NCBI GenBank assembly: GCA_016719785.1
Contig: JADJYJ010000032.1
Span: 49,766 to 113,765, forward strand
Source of the DNA: Candidatus Amarolinea dominans
GTDB lineage: Bacteria > Chloroflexota > Anaerolineae > SSC4 > Amarolineaceae
Direction of reading: 5' to 3'
DNA length: 64,000 nt
The position numbers and the translations under genes were made by a program. Below, piece by piece: positions 1 to 8,693 of this stretch. The first letter of the stretch is position 1, and every line of letters starts with the position of its first letter. The notes beneath the pieces are model-generated. The model saw nothing but the letters and a program-made list of their open reading frames with translations, was not told the origin of the DNA and did no database searches.

Positions 1-67
1 GGGCGGGGGGGGGGGGGCCCGCGGAGGCCCAGCAGTACGGCTGGGACAGAAGGGCACAGGGTCGCCA

Positions 68-739
68 TCACGGCGCTGGCGGCGTGATCTCTCGGCGCAG
101 TTGTGCCAGGAACTGCTGCATGAACTGGGTGCGCTGCTGAGCTTCGGCGCGCGCGCTGGCAGTTTGCATCAGTTCAGCGAGGCGCAGGAGCTTGACGTAG
201 AAGTGATCGAGCACGTTGGATGTGTCATCCGGCGGGCGCTGGTCAGGAAAGGGCTGGGCGCTGTCAAATAATGGTTTACGCTGCGCCCCGCCCAAGAGCA
301 GGCAGCGGGCAATGCCAATGGCGCCAATGGCATCGAGACGATCAGCGTCCTGCACGACCTTCGCTTCCAGGGTGCGGGGCGCGATGCCGGCGGAGAAGCT
401 GTGCGCGACGATGGCGTGTTCGACGGCAGGGATCAGGGATGGCGGGTAATCGCTGAGACGCAGGAATTCGCCGGCCGCCTCGGCCGCCAGGGTGGAGGCG
501 CGGGCGCGCTGCGGTGATGTCTTGGGCAGCAGGACGCAGTCGTGCAGCCACGCGGCCGGCAGCACGATTTCCAGGCGGGCGCCTTCGGCCACGGTTAACG
601 CGCGTGCCATGTCCGCGACGCGACGCACATGGTCCATGTCGTGCGCGGGGTCGGCATCAGCCAGGCGCGGGGACAGGAAGGCGAAGCAGCGTGCCGCCCA
701 GAGGGTTTCGTCGAACGATCGAGTGCTCGATGGGTTCAT
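68..739 (-). CDS. HD-domain phosphohydrolase
   Basis: 223 residues. It carries the metal-binding pattern of HD-superfamily hydrolases: HDMDH at residues 33-37, an HD dyad at 66-67 (AAWLHDC) and a later Asp in VVQDADRLDA near residue 130. Length and layout match the small YedJ/YpgQ-type HD proteins, which hydrolyse phosphate esters or nucleotides; the substrate cannot be read from the sequence. The open frame extends upstream to 907, but residues before the Met at 739 are low-complexity, so the start is set at 739. A TATAAT-like -10 lies at 749-754 (minus strand), so the leader would be very short. It is divergent from the MFS gene to the right. Confidence 0.8.
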   Translation of the reverse strand: MNPSSTRSFDETLWAARCFAFLSPRLADADPAHDMDHVRRVADMARALTVAEGARLEIVLPAAWLHDCVLLPKTSPQRARASTLAAEAAGEFLRLSDYPPSLIPAVEHAIVAHSFSAGIAPRTLEAKVVQDADRLDAIGAIGIARCLLLGGAQRKPLFDSAQPFPDQRPPDDTSNVLDHFYVKLLRLAELMQTASARAEAQQRTQFMQQFLAQLRREITPPAP

Positions 740-1103
740 GGCATGGTCATTATAGCACAGTGCCGGCAGCGCGGAGCCAGCGCACGGCAACGCCGAATTT
801 GGCACGCCCGTGACCACAGCGAACGCGGCAAACACAAAGAAACGGCCGGCTGGTCGCAGATTGACGGGGGGGCGGGCGGGGGGGCGTGCTCCTTGCGGTA
901 GCAACATCGTTCAGATGTGGAATTCCTGGCCGGCGCGGGCCAGGGCGTGCGTGTGGGGTGCAACAGGCATTGGCTTAATCTGTTATTTTCAAGTAGAATT
1001 CGGGCGCCTGCGCGCTTGCAGGCGACATCCCCGGCATCTCGCACGTCAATGACCCGGCGCACGTGGGTCAGAGTCGTGTACTAAGAAAGGCGCTGACATC
1101 GTC
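740..1103. other. Intergenic region between divergent genes
   Basis: No convincing gene. It holds a G-rich tract near 866-892 and probable divergent promoter elements: TATAAT on the minus strand at 749-754, and TTGGCT/TAGAAT on the plus strand at 970-999. Confidence 0.5.
970..999 (+). promoter_or_regulatory. Possible promoter for the MFS gene
   Basis: TTGGCT at 970-975 and TAGAAT at 994-999, spaced 18 nt, about 105 nt upstream of the GTG at 1104. Moderate match only. Confidence 0.35.
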
Positions 1104-2489
1104 GTGGAAGAGGTCAATGTTGAAGTCCGGCCATCGTTGCTTCAGGTTCTGAGGAATCGTGGCTTTTCGCGTCTGTGGGCGGCGCAGGCCATCTCCCTGA
1201 CGGCGCAGTCTATGGTCAATTTCGCCGTCATTGTGCTGACCGAACGGGTCACGCAGCGATCCTTGTTTACCAGTCTGGCTGTCCTGTCGTTCGTGATCCC
1301 GCCTGTGTTGGTGGGGGCGTTTGCCGGCGTGGTCGTGGACCGTTCCAACAAACCAGCCATGCTTTGGATTACCAATCTGCTGCGCATGCTGTTGCTGGTT
1401 TGCTTCTTCCTGTTCGACCGCGACTGGTCGCCCTCCATTCTGCTGATCGGCATCTTTTTGCTCACGGCGCTTTTCGCCGCGGTATCGCAGTTCTTCGGCC
1501 CGGCGGAAGCTGCCACCATCCCGCTCTTGGTGCCGCGCAACCAACTCCTGGCCGCCAACGCCCTCTTTGCCACCACTTATAACGCGTCGCTGGTGGGAGG
1601 AATGGCGATCTTGGGGCCAATTCTGGTGGCTTTCCTTGGTTTGCGGCGTTTGTGGCTGTTTGTGGCGGCGTTGTACGGATTGTGCGTCATCCTGGTGGCG
1701 CGCCTGCCCTCCGGGGACCGCAGTCACGAGAAGCCGCTGCTGGCGGTCCTGCGTGATTCAACCGACGGCCTGGGCGCAACGCTCCACCGGGAGTTTTGGG
1801 TGCCGGTGCGTGAGGGTTGGTCGTTCATGGCCGGCAATGCGCCCGTGCGCACGGCGACCATCAATCTGTCAGTGGCCTCGACCATCCTGCTGGTGGTCGC
1901 GACCTTGGGGCCAGGCTTCGTCAGCCGCATTCTGGGCCGCAACCCTGAGGATGTCAGTTTCTTGCTGCTGCCGGCCAGCCTGGGCATGCTGCTGGGCGTC
2001 GTGCTGGTGGGCCGGGTCGTGCGCCGGGTGGGCACGGCGCGGCTGATTAGCCTGAGCATGGTGGGGGGTGCGCTTTCCCTGGCCGGTCTGGCCCTCTCGC
2101 CGTTCTGGGGCAGCGCGCTGGCGCAGCTTCTTTGGGGAATCAACGCGCCGGCTGACCTCCTGGGCAACACGATCCTGGGTGGGGCCATCGTCATGGCAGT
2201 TGGCCTGGGCCTGGTCAATTCCTTCATCACGGTGCCGGCCTACACGCAGTTGCAGGAGGAGACCGAAGATCACATGCGCGGGCGTGTCTTCGCTTCGCTC
2301 TTCATGATCACCGGTTCGCTCTCCATGCTGCCGGTGCTCTTTGCCGGTGCGCTGGCCGATTGGCTGGGTCTCGTCGCCGTGATGGTCGTCGTGGCGCTGA
2401 TCATGGGGCTGGCCGGCCTGGCCACTCTGAGCCGTCGCTCACCGGCGCCTCAACCACGCGGCCAGACCGACGCGCCGCCTGGCAATTGA
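1104..2489 (+). CDS. MFS transporter
   Basis: 461 residues with about 12 hydrophobic segments, the length of a major facilitator exporter. The N-terminus (FSRLWAAQAISLTAQSM) and the segment after helix 2 (FAGVVVDRSNKP) match the MFS motif-A region of the drug/macrolide-exporter-like branch that starts with a short cytosolic FRRLW-type stretch. Starts at GTG 1104; no strong Shine-Dalgarno is visible. A substrate cannot be assigned. The C-terminal tail is short, polar and proline-rich. It stands alone, with 154 bp before the next gene. Confidence 0.8.
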   Translation: MEEVNVEVRPSLLQVLRNRGFSRLWAAQAISLTAQSMVNFAVIVLTERVTQRSLFTSLAVLSFVIPPVLVGAFAGVVVDRSNKPAMLWITNLLRMLLLVCFFLFDRDWSPSILLIGIFLLTALFAAVSQFFGPAEAATIPLLVPRNQLLAANALFATTYNASLVGGMAILGPILVAFLGLRRLWLFVAALYGLCVILVARLPSGDRSHEKPLLAVLRDSTDGLGATLHREFWVPVREGWSFMAGNAPVRTATINLSVASTILLVVATLGPGFVSRILGRNPEDVSFLLLPASLGMLLGVVLVGRVVRRVGTARLISLSMVGGALSLAGLALSPFWGSALAQLLWGINAPADLLGNTILGGAIVMAVGLGLVNSFITVPAYTQLQEETEDHMRGRVFASLFMITGSLSMLPVLFAGALADWLGLVAVMVVVALIMGLAGLATLSRRSPAPQPRGQTDAPPGN

Positions 2490-2643
2490 ACCGTGAGCCA
2501 TCTGTCAGATATCTGTCGCAGATCTGTGGTGTACCCGGCTGCCATGGGTTCCATACTCAGCAAACTCCCGGCGGGAGGCTGTCACCGGCAATCCAGCGGT
2601 TTGTGGCACGGGGCAGCGCAAATCACAGATTTCGGAGGGTCAT

Positions 2644-3183
2644 ATGTTGTACGGGGAAAGGGTCCGTTTACGGGCCATCGAGCGCACGGATCTGCCGACG
2701 TTCGTGCGCTGGTTCAATGATCCAGAGGTGCGCCAGTATCTTCTGATGTTCGAACCGATGTCCATGGCCATGGAGGAACGTTGGTTCGAGAAGCGGCTCA
2801 GCAGCGAAGATGATTATCTCTTCGGCATCGAAGCGCACGTCGGGGATGAGTGGGTCCACATTGGCAACAACGGTTTGCATCGTGTTGAATGGAAGAACCG
2901 GTTTGCCAACTTTGGCATCGCGCTGGGCGAAAAGGCGTATTGGGGTCAGGGTTACGGCACCGACGCCACCCGCACCATCCTCCAGTTTGCGTTTGGCGAG
3001 CTGAACCTGCACCGCGTCGAGCTCGATGTGTATGATTTCAACCCGCGCGGCATTCGCTGCTACGAAAAGGCCGGTTTCCGCCATGAAGGCGTCAGGCGCG
3101 AGGCGATCTTCCGCAACGGCCGGTACCACGACATCCTGACCATGGCGGCTCTTCAGCATGAGTTCAGCCTGCCAGGCGCCTGA
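2644..3183 (+). CDS. GNAT family N-acetyltransferase (RimJ/RimL-like)
   Basis: 179 residues, typical of RimJ/RimL-type GNATs that move an acetyl group from acetyl-CoA to an amine. It begins with the family's LYGERVRLRAIERTDLPTF and has the acetyl-CoA loop region IALGEKAYWGQGYGTDATR near residue 100, followed by LNLHRVELDVYDFNPRGIRCYEKAGF, the usual beta4-alpha4 block with the conserved Asn and YEKAGF. A clear ribosome site (GGAGGG) sits just ahead of the ATG at 2644. The acceptor substrate is unknown. Confidence 0.87.
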   Translation: MLYGERVRLRAIERTDLPTFVRWFNDPEVRQYLLMFEPMSMAMEERWFEKRLSSEDDYLFGIEAHVGDEWVHIGNNGLHRVEWKNRFANFGIALGEKAYWGQGYGTDATRTILQFAFGELNLHRVELDVYDFNPRGIRCYEKAGFRHEGVRREAIFRNGRYHDILTMAALQHEFSLPGA

Positions 3184-3253
3184 GCCGGCTTCCGTGTCGC
3201 CTTGAACACCTGATCGGCCGGCCCAGGCGTCAGCGCCGTAACGGCAAAAGGGT

Positions 3254-3283
3254 TTGACTGATTGTACGTGCTTGAGGTATAGT
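3254..3283 (+). promoter_or_regulatory. Promoter upstream of the RIP metalloprotease gene
   Basis: TTGACT (3254-3259) and TATAGT (3278-3283) with an 18-nt spacer, in the 249-bp gap before the protease gene. Implies a leader of about 140 nt. Confidence 0.5.
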
Positions 3284-3432
3284 AAGCCTGGTGAAGGCGT
3301 ATTGTGCGTTCATCCTGACAGAAACGGCCCATGAGCCGAGATACAATGTGAGGAGCGCGACCCAGACGAAACCAAAGACCGCTGACGAACGTGAACCGGG
3401 CCGCATGATGGGTCGCATCGAGAGGAGTATGA

Positions 3433-4542
3433 ATGATTGATTTGAGTTTTCTGAGCAACAAACTTGCCTGGCTGGCTGTGATTCCAGTCCTGGGCGTTCT
3501 TGTTTTCTGGCATGAGCTGGGCCACTTCTTGGCCGCGCTGTGGATGAAGGTCAAGGTCGAAGAGTTTGGCTTTGGCTACCCGCCCCGCATGGCGACGCTG
3601 TTCGAGCGCAAGGGCATCAAGTTTACACTGAACTGGCTGCCGTTGGGCGGCTTTGTGCGCATGGTCGGCGAAGAAACCGGGTTTGACACCGAGGGCAGCC
3701 TGACGTCGAAGAAGCCTTACCAACGCGCGATCGTCCTGCTGGCCGGCCCGTTGATGAACCTGATCCTGGCGCCAATTCTATACGCCGTGGTTTTCTCGTC
3801 CGGTGTACCGTACCCCCTGGGCAAGGTGGAAATCACCACGATTATGCCAGGTTCGCCGGCCGAACAGGCTGGCATCCTGGCGGGCGACCAAATCGTCATG
3901 GTGGGCGATGTGCGTCCCACCACCACCGACGCGGTGCGCGAGACGATCGTGCAGTACCGCGGGCGCCTCATGCCGATTATCGTGCAGCGCGGGGATCAGA
4001 CCTACAGTCTCTCCCTCACCCCGCGCACCGTGGAGGAAACACCGACCGACCAGGGAGCAGCGGGAGTCGGCATCCAGCGCGCGCTGGTCACAGCCAGCGG
4101 CTTCGGCCAGGCCGTGACGATGGGCATTCAGCGCACCGGTGAAGTGGTCATCATGATGACTACCGGCCTGGGTGAACTGCTTCGTAACGTGATCGCACCG
4201 GCGCCAGATGCACCGCCCATGGGTGGCGTCGCCGGCCCGGTGGGCATTGCGCGCATCACCGGCGAGTTGGCGCGGCAGGGACTCCTGCCGTTGATCGAGC
4301 TGACCGCTTTTCTGAGCCTCAACTTCTTCATTATCAACCTGCTGCCCCTGCCCGCGCTGGACGGTGGACGCTTGGTCTTCGTGCTGCTGGAGGCCATTCG
4401 CCGCGGCAAACGCATTCCGCCAGAACGCGAAGCCCTGGTCCACCTGGTTGGCATGATGGGGTTACTGGCGCTCATGTTGGTCATCTCCTATTTTGATCTG
4501 GCGGCCTGGTGGAGCGGCGCGCCTCTGTTCCCAGCACAGTAG
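3433..4542 (+). CDS. rseP: RIP metalloprotease, RseP/site-2 protease family
   Basis: 369 residues of an intramembrane zinc protease. The zinc-binding HELGH is at residues 27-31 in the first membrane segment; the third ligand lies in NLLPLPALDGGR near residue 300, the M50 LDG motif. A single PDZ domain occupies roughly residues 120-200 (PGSPAEQAGILAGDQIVMVGD). Members cut membrane-anchored anti-sigma factors or signal-peptide remnants within the bilayer. Starts at ATG 3433, preceded by GAGAGGAG. The PDZ, catalytic motifs and length are all in place, so it should be active. No anti-sigma/sigma pair is adjacent. Confidence 0.9.
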   Translation: MIDLSFLSNKLAWLAVIPVLGVLVFWHELGHFLAALWMKVKVEEFGFGYPPRMATLFERKGIKFTLNWLPLGGFVRMVGEETGFDTEGSLTSKKPYQRAIVLLAGPLMNLILAPILYAVVFSSGVPYPLGKVEITTIMPGSPAEQAGILAGDQIVMVGDVRPTTTDAVRETIVQYRGRLMPIIVQRGDQTYSLSLTPRTVEETPTDQGAAGVGIQRALVTASGFGQAVTMGIQRTGEVVIMMTTGLGELLRNVIAPAPDAPPMGGVAGPVGIARITGELARQGLLPLIELTAFLSLNFFIINLLPLPALDGGRLVFVLLEAIRRGKRIPPEREALVHLVGMMGLLALMLVISYFDLAAWWSGAPLFPAQ

Positions 4543-4701
4543 ACGATGCGCAAGATGGGTTTTGACGGCCTCCTGGCGCGGTACGCGGGTACTATTGTCT
4601 CTCCCGACCGCCATGCCTACAATATCACCGAAACAATGAGTCGCTGTCGCTCTTTGTGCAACATCAAAAGAGCGAAGCTCAAAGGCTAAAGGAGGTTCGT
4701 C

Positions 4702-5109
4702 ATGTCTCGTCGTTCAATAGTTGCCTTCCTGGTGACGGTGCTGATGGTTGCGGTGGTTGGCGTTGTTCCCGCTGGTGCGCATGTGTCGTGGTGCTCATCT
4801 GACCCCGTTGTCACTCTGCCTGACGGTAGCGTTGTCAATGTGGTGGTGGAGGCGCCGGTCGAGAACACCGGTTCAACCGTGAGCGTCAACCTGCTGGCCC
4901 CGCAAGGGTCAGTACTGACCGCGGTACTCGCAGGTGATCTCGATCTGGACGTGAATTTTCATGCCGTTCAACATGCTAACAGGATGTTCCTGGTTGTGGC
5001 GCCCCACGGTAATTTTCCGCTGCGGGTAACGGTGACACGCGATGGCGCCACGGTGGCCTACGCCGAGGGCGAGTCCGGCCACGCGCTGACCATGTGGGTG
5101 AACTTCTAG
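4702..5109 (+). CDS. Small secreted protein of unknown function
   Basis: 135 residues with a classical signal peptide (RRSIVAFLVTVLMVAVVGVV, cleavage near GAHA/AHVS) followed by a soluble beta-rich domain with no motif I recognise. There is a strong AAAGGAGG ribosome site 7 nt before the ATG at 4702. Followed by a perfect 11-bp hairpin at 5153-5181 that probably terminates it. The 159-bp gap upstream contains nothing else I can support. Confidence 0.7.
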   Translation: MSRRSIVAFLVTVLMVAVVGVVPAGAHVSWCSSDPVVTLPDGSVVNVVVEAPVENTGSTVSVNLLAPQGSVLTAVLAGDLDLDVNFHAVQHANRMFLVVAPHGNFPLRVTVTRDGATVAYAEGESGHALTMWVNF

Positions 5110-5141
5110 GTCTCCAGTCTGGACACTCCCCAAACCCCAAA

Positions 5142-5181
5142 TTGGGAATAAAAACCGGCGGTGCTATAATCACCGCCGGTT
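5142..5181 (+). promoter_or_regulatory. Promoter whose -10 box sits in the loop of a hairpin
   Basis: TTGGGA (5142-5147), 17-nt spacer, TATAAT (5165-5170). The -10 is the 7-nt loop (5164-5170) of a perfect inverted repeat with arms at 5153-5163 and 5171-5181. Transcription would start near 5177, only about 11 nt before the ATG at 5188, and no Shine-Dalgarno fits in between. The same hairpin could end the transcript of the upstream secreted protein (followed by TTCTTCTT). Confidence 0.6.
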
Positions 5182-5187
5182 CTTCTT

Positions 5188-7380
5188 ATGCAAAAAATCA
5201 CCAAGACACTCATATCACCGCTCGTGCCCATCCTTTGGCTGGTGTCAGGCACCGTGTGGTTTGCCTGGCATGGCTGGCAGGAAGTGCATAACCCCAGCCC
5301 ACTGGCCACCCCAGGTTACTTCGACTGGTTGCGCTACCTGGAGCGTCTGACGCCCACCTGGAGCCTGGCGTTGACCCTGGCGCTGCTGGTGTTCGTGGGC
5401 GGCGGCTGGCTCCTGTGGCAGCAAACCCGCTTTGACCGCTGGCTGTTGGCAGCGGCCGGCATTGCCCTGCTGGCCCTGGCGGCATGCCGACCGGTCACCA
5501 ATGGCTTCAGCTTGTTGATGGCGGTCGTCCTGGCTGCCATTACGGCCGCGGCCGGCCGCTGGGTCATGCGCCGCCTCGCCATCGCGCACGAGCAGACGGC
5601 AAACACGCTCTTCTTCGCATGGATCATCGGCTGCGGTCTACTGGTACTCAGCGCGTTGACGCTTGGCTCCCTGCATCTGCTGTCCACCTGGACACTGGGT
5701 CTGGCGTTGGCCCTGGCTGCGCTGGTAGCTCGCCACGATCTGTGGTGGCTGGGACAAACCGCGCGCACCTGGCGCCCCTCGTTGCCCGCAGGCAGCAGCC
5801 AGCGCCTCATGCTGCTGGCGCTGGCGCCGTTCGCCGCGCTCGATCTGCTCGGCGCGCTGGCGCCGGTTGCTGCTTTCGACGCCACTTGGTACCATGTCTT
5901 CCTGCCCCGGCTCTATTTGCAGGTCGGCGGCCTTGACTACTTCCCGGCACTCTATCGCAGCCTGTGGTTTAGCAATGTCGAGATGCTCAACCTTTGGGGT
6001 CTGGCCCTGGCCGGTGACCAACTGGTGCAGTTGATCAGCTTGGGCCTCACGTTCTTATTGCTTCTGGGCGTGTTCGTGGCCGCACGTCAATGGTTTGGAA
6101 CACAGATTGCACTCCTGGCCGTCCTGCTCCTCTTCACCACCCCGGTCGTCGCCAGCTATGCGCCGTTGGCCTACGTAGACATTCCATTGGCTCTCTTTCA
6201 CCTTGCAACTGCCCTGGCCTGGTTGCGCTGGATCCAAACCGACAAAGCCGGCTGGCTGCTTACGGCCGGCCTGGCTGCCGGCCTGGCTGCCGGCACCAAG
6301 CTTCTGGGCTGGCCCTACCTGGTGCTGTTTGTCGTGCTGACGCTGGGCCGTTTACTCTGGCGGCCACGCGCTGGTCGCTGGTCGCTACTCGCGGCCGCCA
6401 TACTGGTAGCGGCGCTGCCGTCTGTGCCCTGGCTGTGGCGCGCCTGGGCCCTGGGTGGTGATCCAATCTTTCCGTTTGGGTTTAGTTGGTTTACAGAGGC
6501 AACCTGGAACCAATGCGCCGATCTCTTACACAAGGCACACTTTGCCTACGTCGGCGTCGGTAAGGTGCGCAGCCTGGCTGCGGTGGGCGTGATACTCTAT
6601 TTGGTCGCGCTCTATGGCAGCGGCATCTGGTTGAGCTTGGTCTGGCCGATCACGTTGTTGCCGCTATTGCGGGCCGGATTTGGAGATAAACGGCGCGTCC
6701 TGATCCGGTTGATGATAGCTGGCATGCTGGTGACCCTCATGCAGGCTTTTCTCTTTCCCATGCCGCGCTTCTTTATCTTCGCGCAAGCGCTGGGCGCCAT
6801 TGTCGTGGCAGCCTGCACCTGGTTTTACCTGACGCACGGCCCGGCGTGGTCACGCAAGCTGATGACGGCGCTCTTGGCGATCGCTATGGCGCTGGGGCTG
6901 GCCCATGCGGCCTCCGCACGCCCTGACGCCACGCGTGCGGTGTTGGGGCTGGAAAGCGAGGTGGAAGCGCTCAGTCGGGGCTTGCCGGAATATGACGCGA
7001 TGGCGTGGGCAAACCGTAACCTGCCAGCCGAGGCGCGGGTGCTCAACTGGTCCTTGCGCGGTTCTTTCCTGTCGCGTGACCAGGTGCCGGTTGACCCGGC
7101 CTTTCAGGGATTGCTCGATTTTTCCCAACTGACGGACGCGCAGCGCTTTCTGACCCGTCTGCACGAACTAGGCATCACCCATCTGCTGGTGCTGCCCGAT
7201 GGTCGCCAGTTCTTCTATCCCCAGGGCAGCGAGGTGGCCGCACATCTCGATGCGTTCCTGGCCGCGGTTGACTCCCATCTGACCCTGCTGTACACGCACA
7301 ATGGCACGCGTGTCTATGCCATTGACACCGAGGGCCGCGTGCCGCCAATCCCCTTGCCTGGCATTGCACTTTGCCGCTAA
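5188..7380 (+). CDS. Polytopic membrane protein, GT-C glycosyltransferase-like
   Basis: 730 residues with about 13-14 predicted membrane helices and a soluble C-terminal domain (about residues 590-730). The first large extracytoplasmic loop contains AAFDATWYHVFLPRLYLQVGG, an acidic residue in the place GT-C enzymes (PMT/ArnT-like, family 39-like) use for catalysis. Such enzymes take a sugar from a polyprenyl-phosphate donor and transfer it outside the membrane. The acceptor is unknown. It is probably translated from a nearly leaderless message given the promoter at 5142-5170. The neighbouring minus-strand genes make nucleotide sugars, consistent with a surface-glycan role. Confidence 0.65.
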   Translation: MQKITKTLISPLVPILWLVSGTVWFAWHGWQEVHNPSPLATPGYFDWLRYLERLTPTWSLALTLALLVFVGGGWLLWQQTRFDRWLLAAAGIALLALAACRPVTNGFSLLMAVVLAAITAAAGRWVMRRLAIAHEQTANTLFFAWIIGCGLLVLSALTLGSLHLLSTWTLGLALALAALVARHDLWWLGQTARTWRPSLPAGSSQRLMLLALAPFAALDLLGALAPVAAFDATWYHVFLPRLYLQVGGLDYFPALYRSLWFSNVEMLNLWGLALAGDQLVQLISLGLTFLLLLGVFVAARQWFGTQIALLAVLLLFTTPVVASYAPLAYVDIPLALFHLATALAWLRWIQTDKAGWLLTAGLAAGLAAGTKLLGWPYLVLFVVLTLGRLLWRPRAGRWSLLAAAILVAALPSVPWLWRAWALGGDPIFPFGFSWFTEATWNQCADLLHKAHFAYVGVGKVRSLAAVGVILYLVALYGSGIWLSLVWPITLLPLLRAGFGDKRRVLIRLMIAGMLVTLMQAFLFPMPRFFIFAQALGAIVVAACTWFYLTHGPAWSRKLMTALLAIAMALGLAHAASARPDATRAVLGLESEVEALSRGLPEYDAMAWANRNLPAEARVLNWSLRGSFLSRDQVPVDPAFQGLLDFSQLTDAQRFLTRLHELGITHLLVLPDGRQFFYPQGSEVAAHLDAFLAAVDSHLTLLYTHNGTRVYAIDTEGRVPPIPLPGIALCR

Positions 7381-7409
7381 CGCGAGAATCTACTGGGCCG
7401 GCCGACTTC

Positions 7410-8693
7410 TCACGGCAGGGCGTGGCGCGTATCAATGACCAGCGCGGCGCGCCGGGTCACATCAGCCCAATCGTACATGGAATGATCGGTGGCAATCACC
7501 ACGCAATCGGCTGTCTCCAGCGCCAACGCCAGGTCGGTCACCGATGTCAGGGCATGGCCGTTATGTCGAAACGAGGGGACATGGGGATCGTGGTAGCTCA
7601 CGGCCGCGCCCTTCAGGCTCAGCAGTTCGACGATGTCCAGCGCCGGTGACTCGCGCACATCGTCAATGTCCTTCTTGTACGCCACGCCCAACACCAAGAC
7701 CTTGCTGCCACGCACAGGCTTGCCCACATCATTCAGGGCATCCTGCACCTTGTTGACCCAATAGCGCGGCATTTCGCTGTTGATCTCGCCGGCCAATTGA
7801 ATGAAGCGCGCATTGTAGTTGAGAGTCTTCAATTTCCATGACAAATAGTGCGGGTCAAGCGGGATACAGTGCCCGCCAACGCCCGGGCCAGGCGTGAATT
7901 TCATAAAGCCATAGGGCTTGGTGTTGGCGGCATCAATCACCTCCCACACATCAATGCCCAGCTTGTCGCACATGATGGCCGTTTCGTTGACCAGGGCGAT
8001 GTTGACCGCGCGGAAGGTGTTTTCCAGTAGTTTGACCATCTCCGCGGTCTGTGTCGAAGAGACCGGCACAATCGTCTGGATGGCCTGGCGATACATCGCC
8101 ACAGCCACTTCCAGGCAGCCAGCGGTCAGGCCGCCCACCACCTTGGGTGTGTTCTCGACCGTGTAGTCCTTGCGTCCGGGGTCAATGCGTTCTGGCGAAA
8201 AGGCGAGGAAGAAATCGGCGCCCGCACGCAGTCCGCCGGCCTCCAGCATAGGGCGCAGCAGTTCTTCGGTCGTACCCGGATAGGTGGTTGACTCCAGTGA
8301 TACCAACATACCGGGATGAACATAGCGGGCCACCGATTCACCGGCCGCGATCAGGTAGCGCACATCCGGGTCGCGCGTCTTGCTCAGCGGCGTCGGCACG
8401 CAGATAATGGCCGCGTCGCAGGTGGACAGCGCACTGAAATCGGTTGTGGCTGACAGGGCGCCGCGTGCAACCGCCGCGGCCAGGCGGGTCGTAGCCACAT
8501 CTTCCACATAGGACTCGCCGCCATTGATGGCCTTGACCTTGTTCTGGTCAACGTCAATGCCGATCACGGTGAAACCGGCCTCAACAAAGGCGACGGCCAA
8601 CGGCAAACCGACATAGCCGAGGCCGATGATCGCAATGCTGGCGGATCGTGCATTGAATTTGGTCAGCAGGTGGGATTTGATCTCTGACATCAT
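7410..8693 (-). CDS. UDP-sugar 6-dehydrogenase (WecC/WbpA-like nucleotide sugar dehydrogenase)
   Basis: 427 residues. The NAD-binding Rossmann motif IGLGYVGLPLAVAF is followed by an acidic residue (IGIDVD). The catalytic cysteine lies in GPGVGGHCIPLDPHYLSW, and the C-terminal UDP-binding domain has VLGVAYKKDIDDVRESPA. These enzymes oxidise C6 of a UDP-hexose or UDP-N-acetylhexosamine to a uronic acid in two NAD-dependent steps; the HCIPLDPHYL wording favours the WecC/WbpA (UDP-HexNAc) branch over UDP-glucose dehydrogenase. The start overlaps the SDR gene's stop by 4 bases (ATGA at 8690-8693), indicating translational coupling. Part of the NusG-like/SDR/dehydrogenase operon. Confidence 0.9.
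   Translation of the reverse strand: MMSEIKSHLLTKFNARSASIAIIGLGYVGLPLAVAFVEAGFTVIGIDVDQNKVKAINGGESYVEDVATTRLAAAVARGALSATTDFSALSTCDAAIICVPTPLSKTRDPDVRYLIAAGESVARYVHPGMLVSLESTTYPGTTEELLRPMLEAGGLRAGADFFLAFSPERIDPGRKDYTVENTPKVVGGLTAGCLEVAVAMYRQAIQTIVPVSSTQTAEMVKLLENTFRAVNIALVNETAIMCDKLGIDVWEVIDAANTKPYGFMKFTPGPGVGGHCIPLDPHYLSWKLKTLNYNARFIQLAGEINSEMPRYWVNKVQDALNDVGKPVRGSKVLVLGVAYKKDIDDVRESPALDIVELLSLKGAAVSYHDPHVPSFRHNGHALTSVTDLALALETADCVVIATDHSMYDWADVTRRAALVIDTRHALP

Noticed and set aside
5..17. Run of 13 G at the left edge as a functional G-quadruplex
   Set aside because: It lies at the end of the sequence, where an assembly or linker artefact is as likely; no paired G-tracts with proper spacing follow.
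1068..1727. Minus-strand open frame rich in Gln/Arg opposite the MFS gene
   Set aside because: Composition typical of an antisense frame of a membrane protein; no ribosome site or family.
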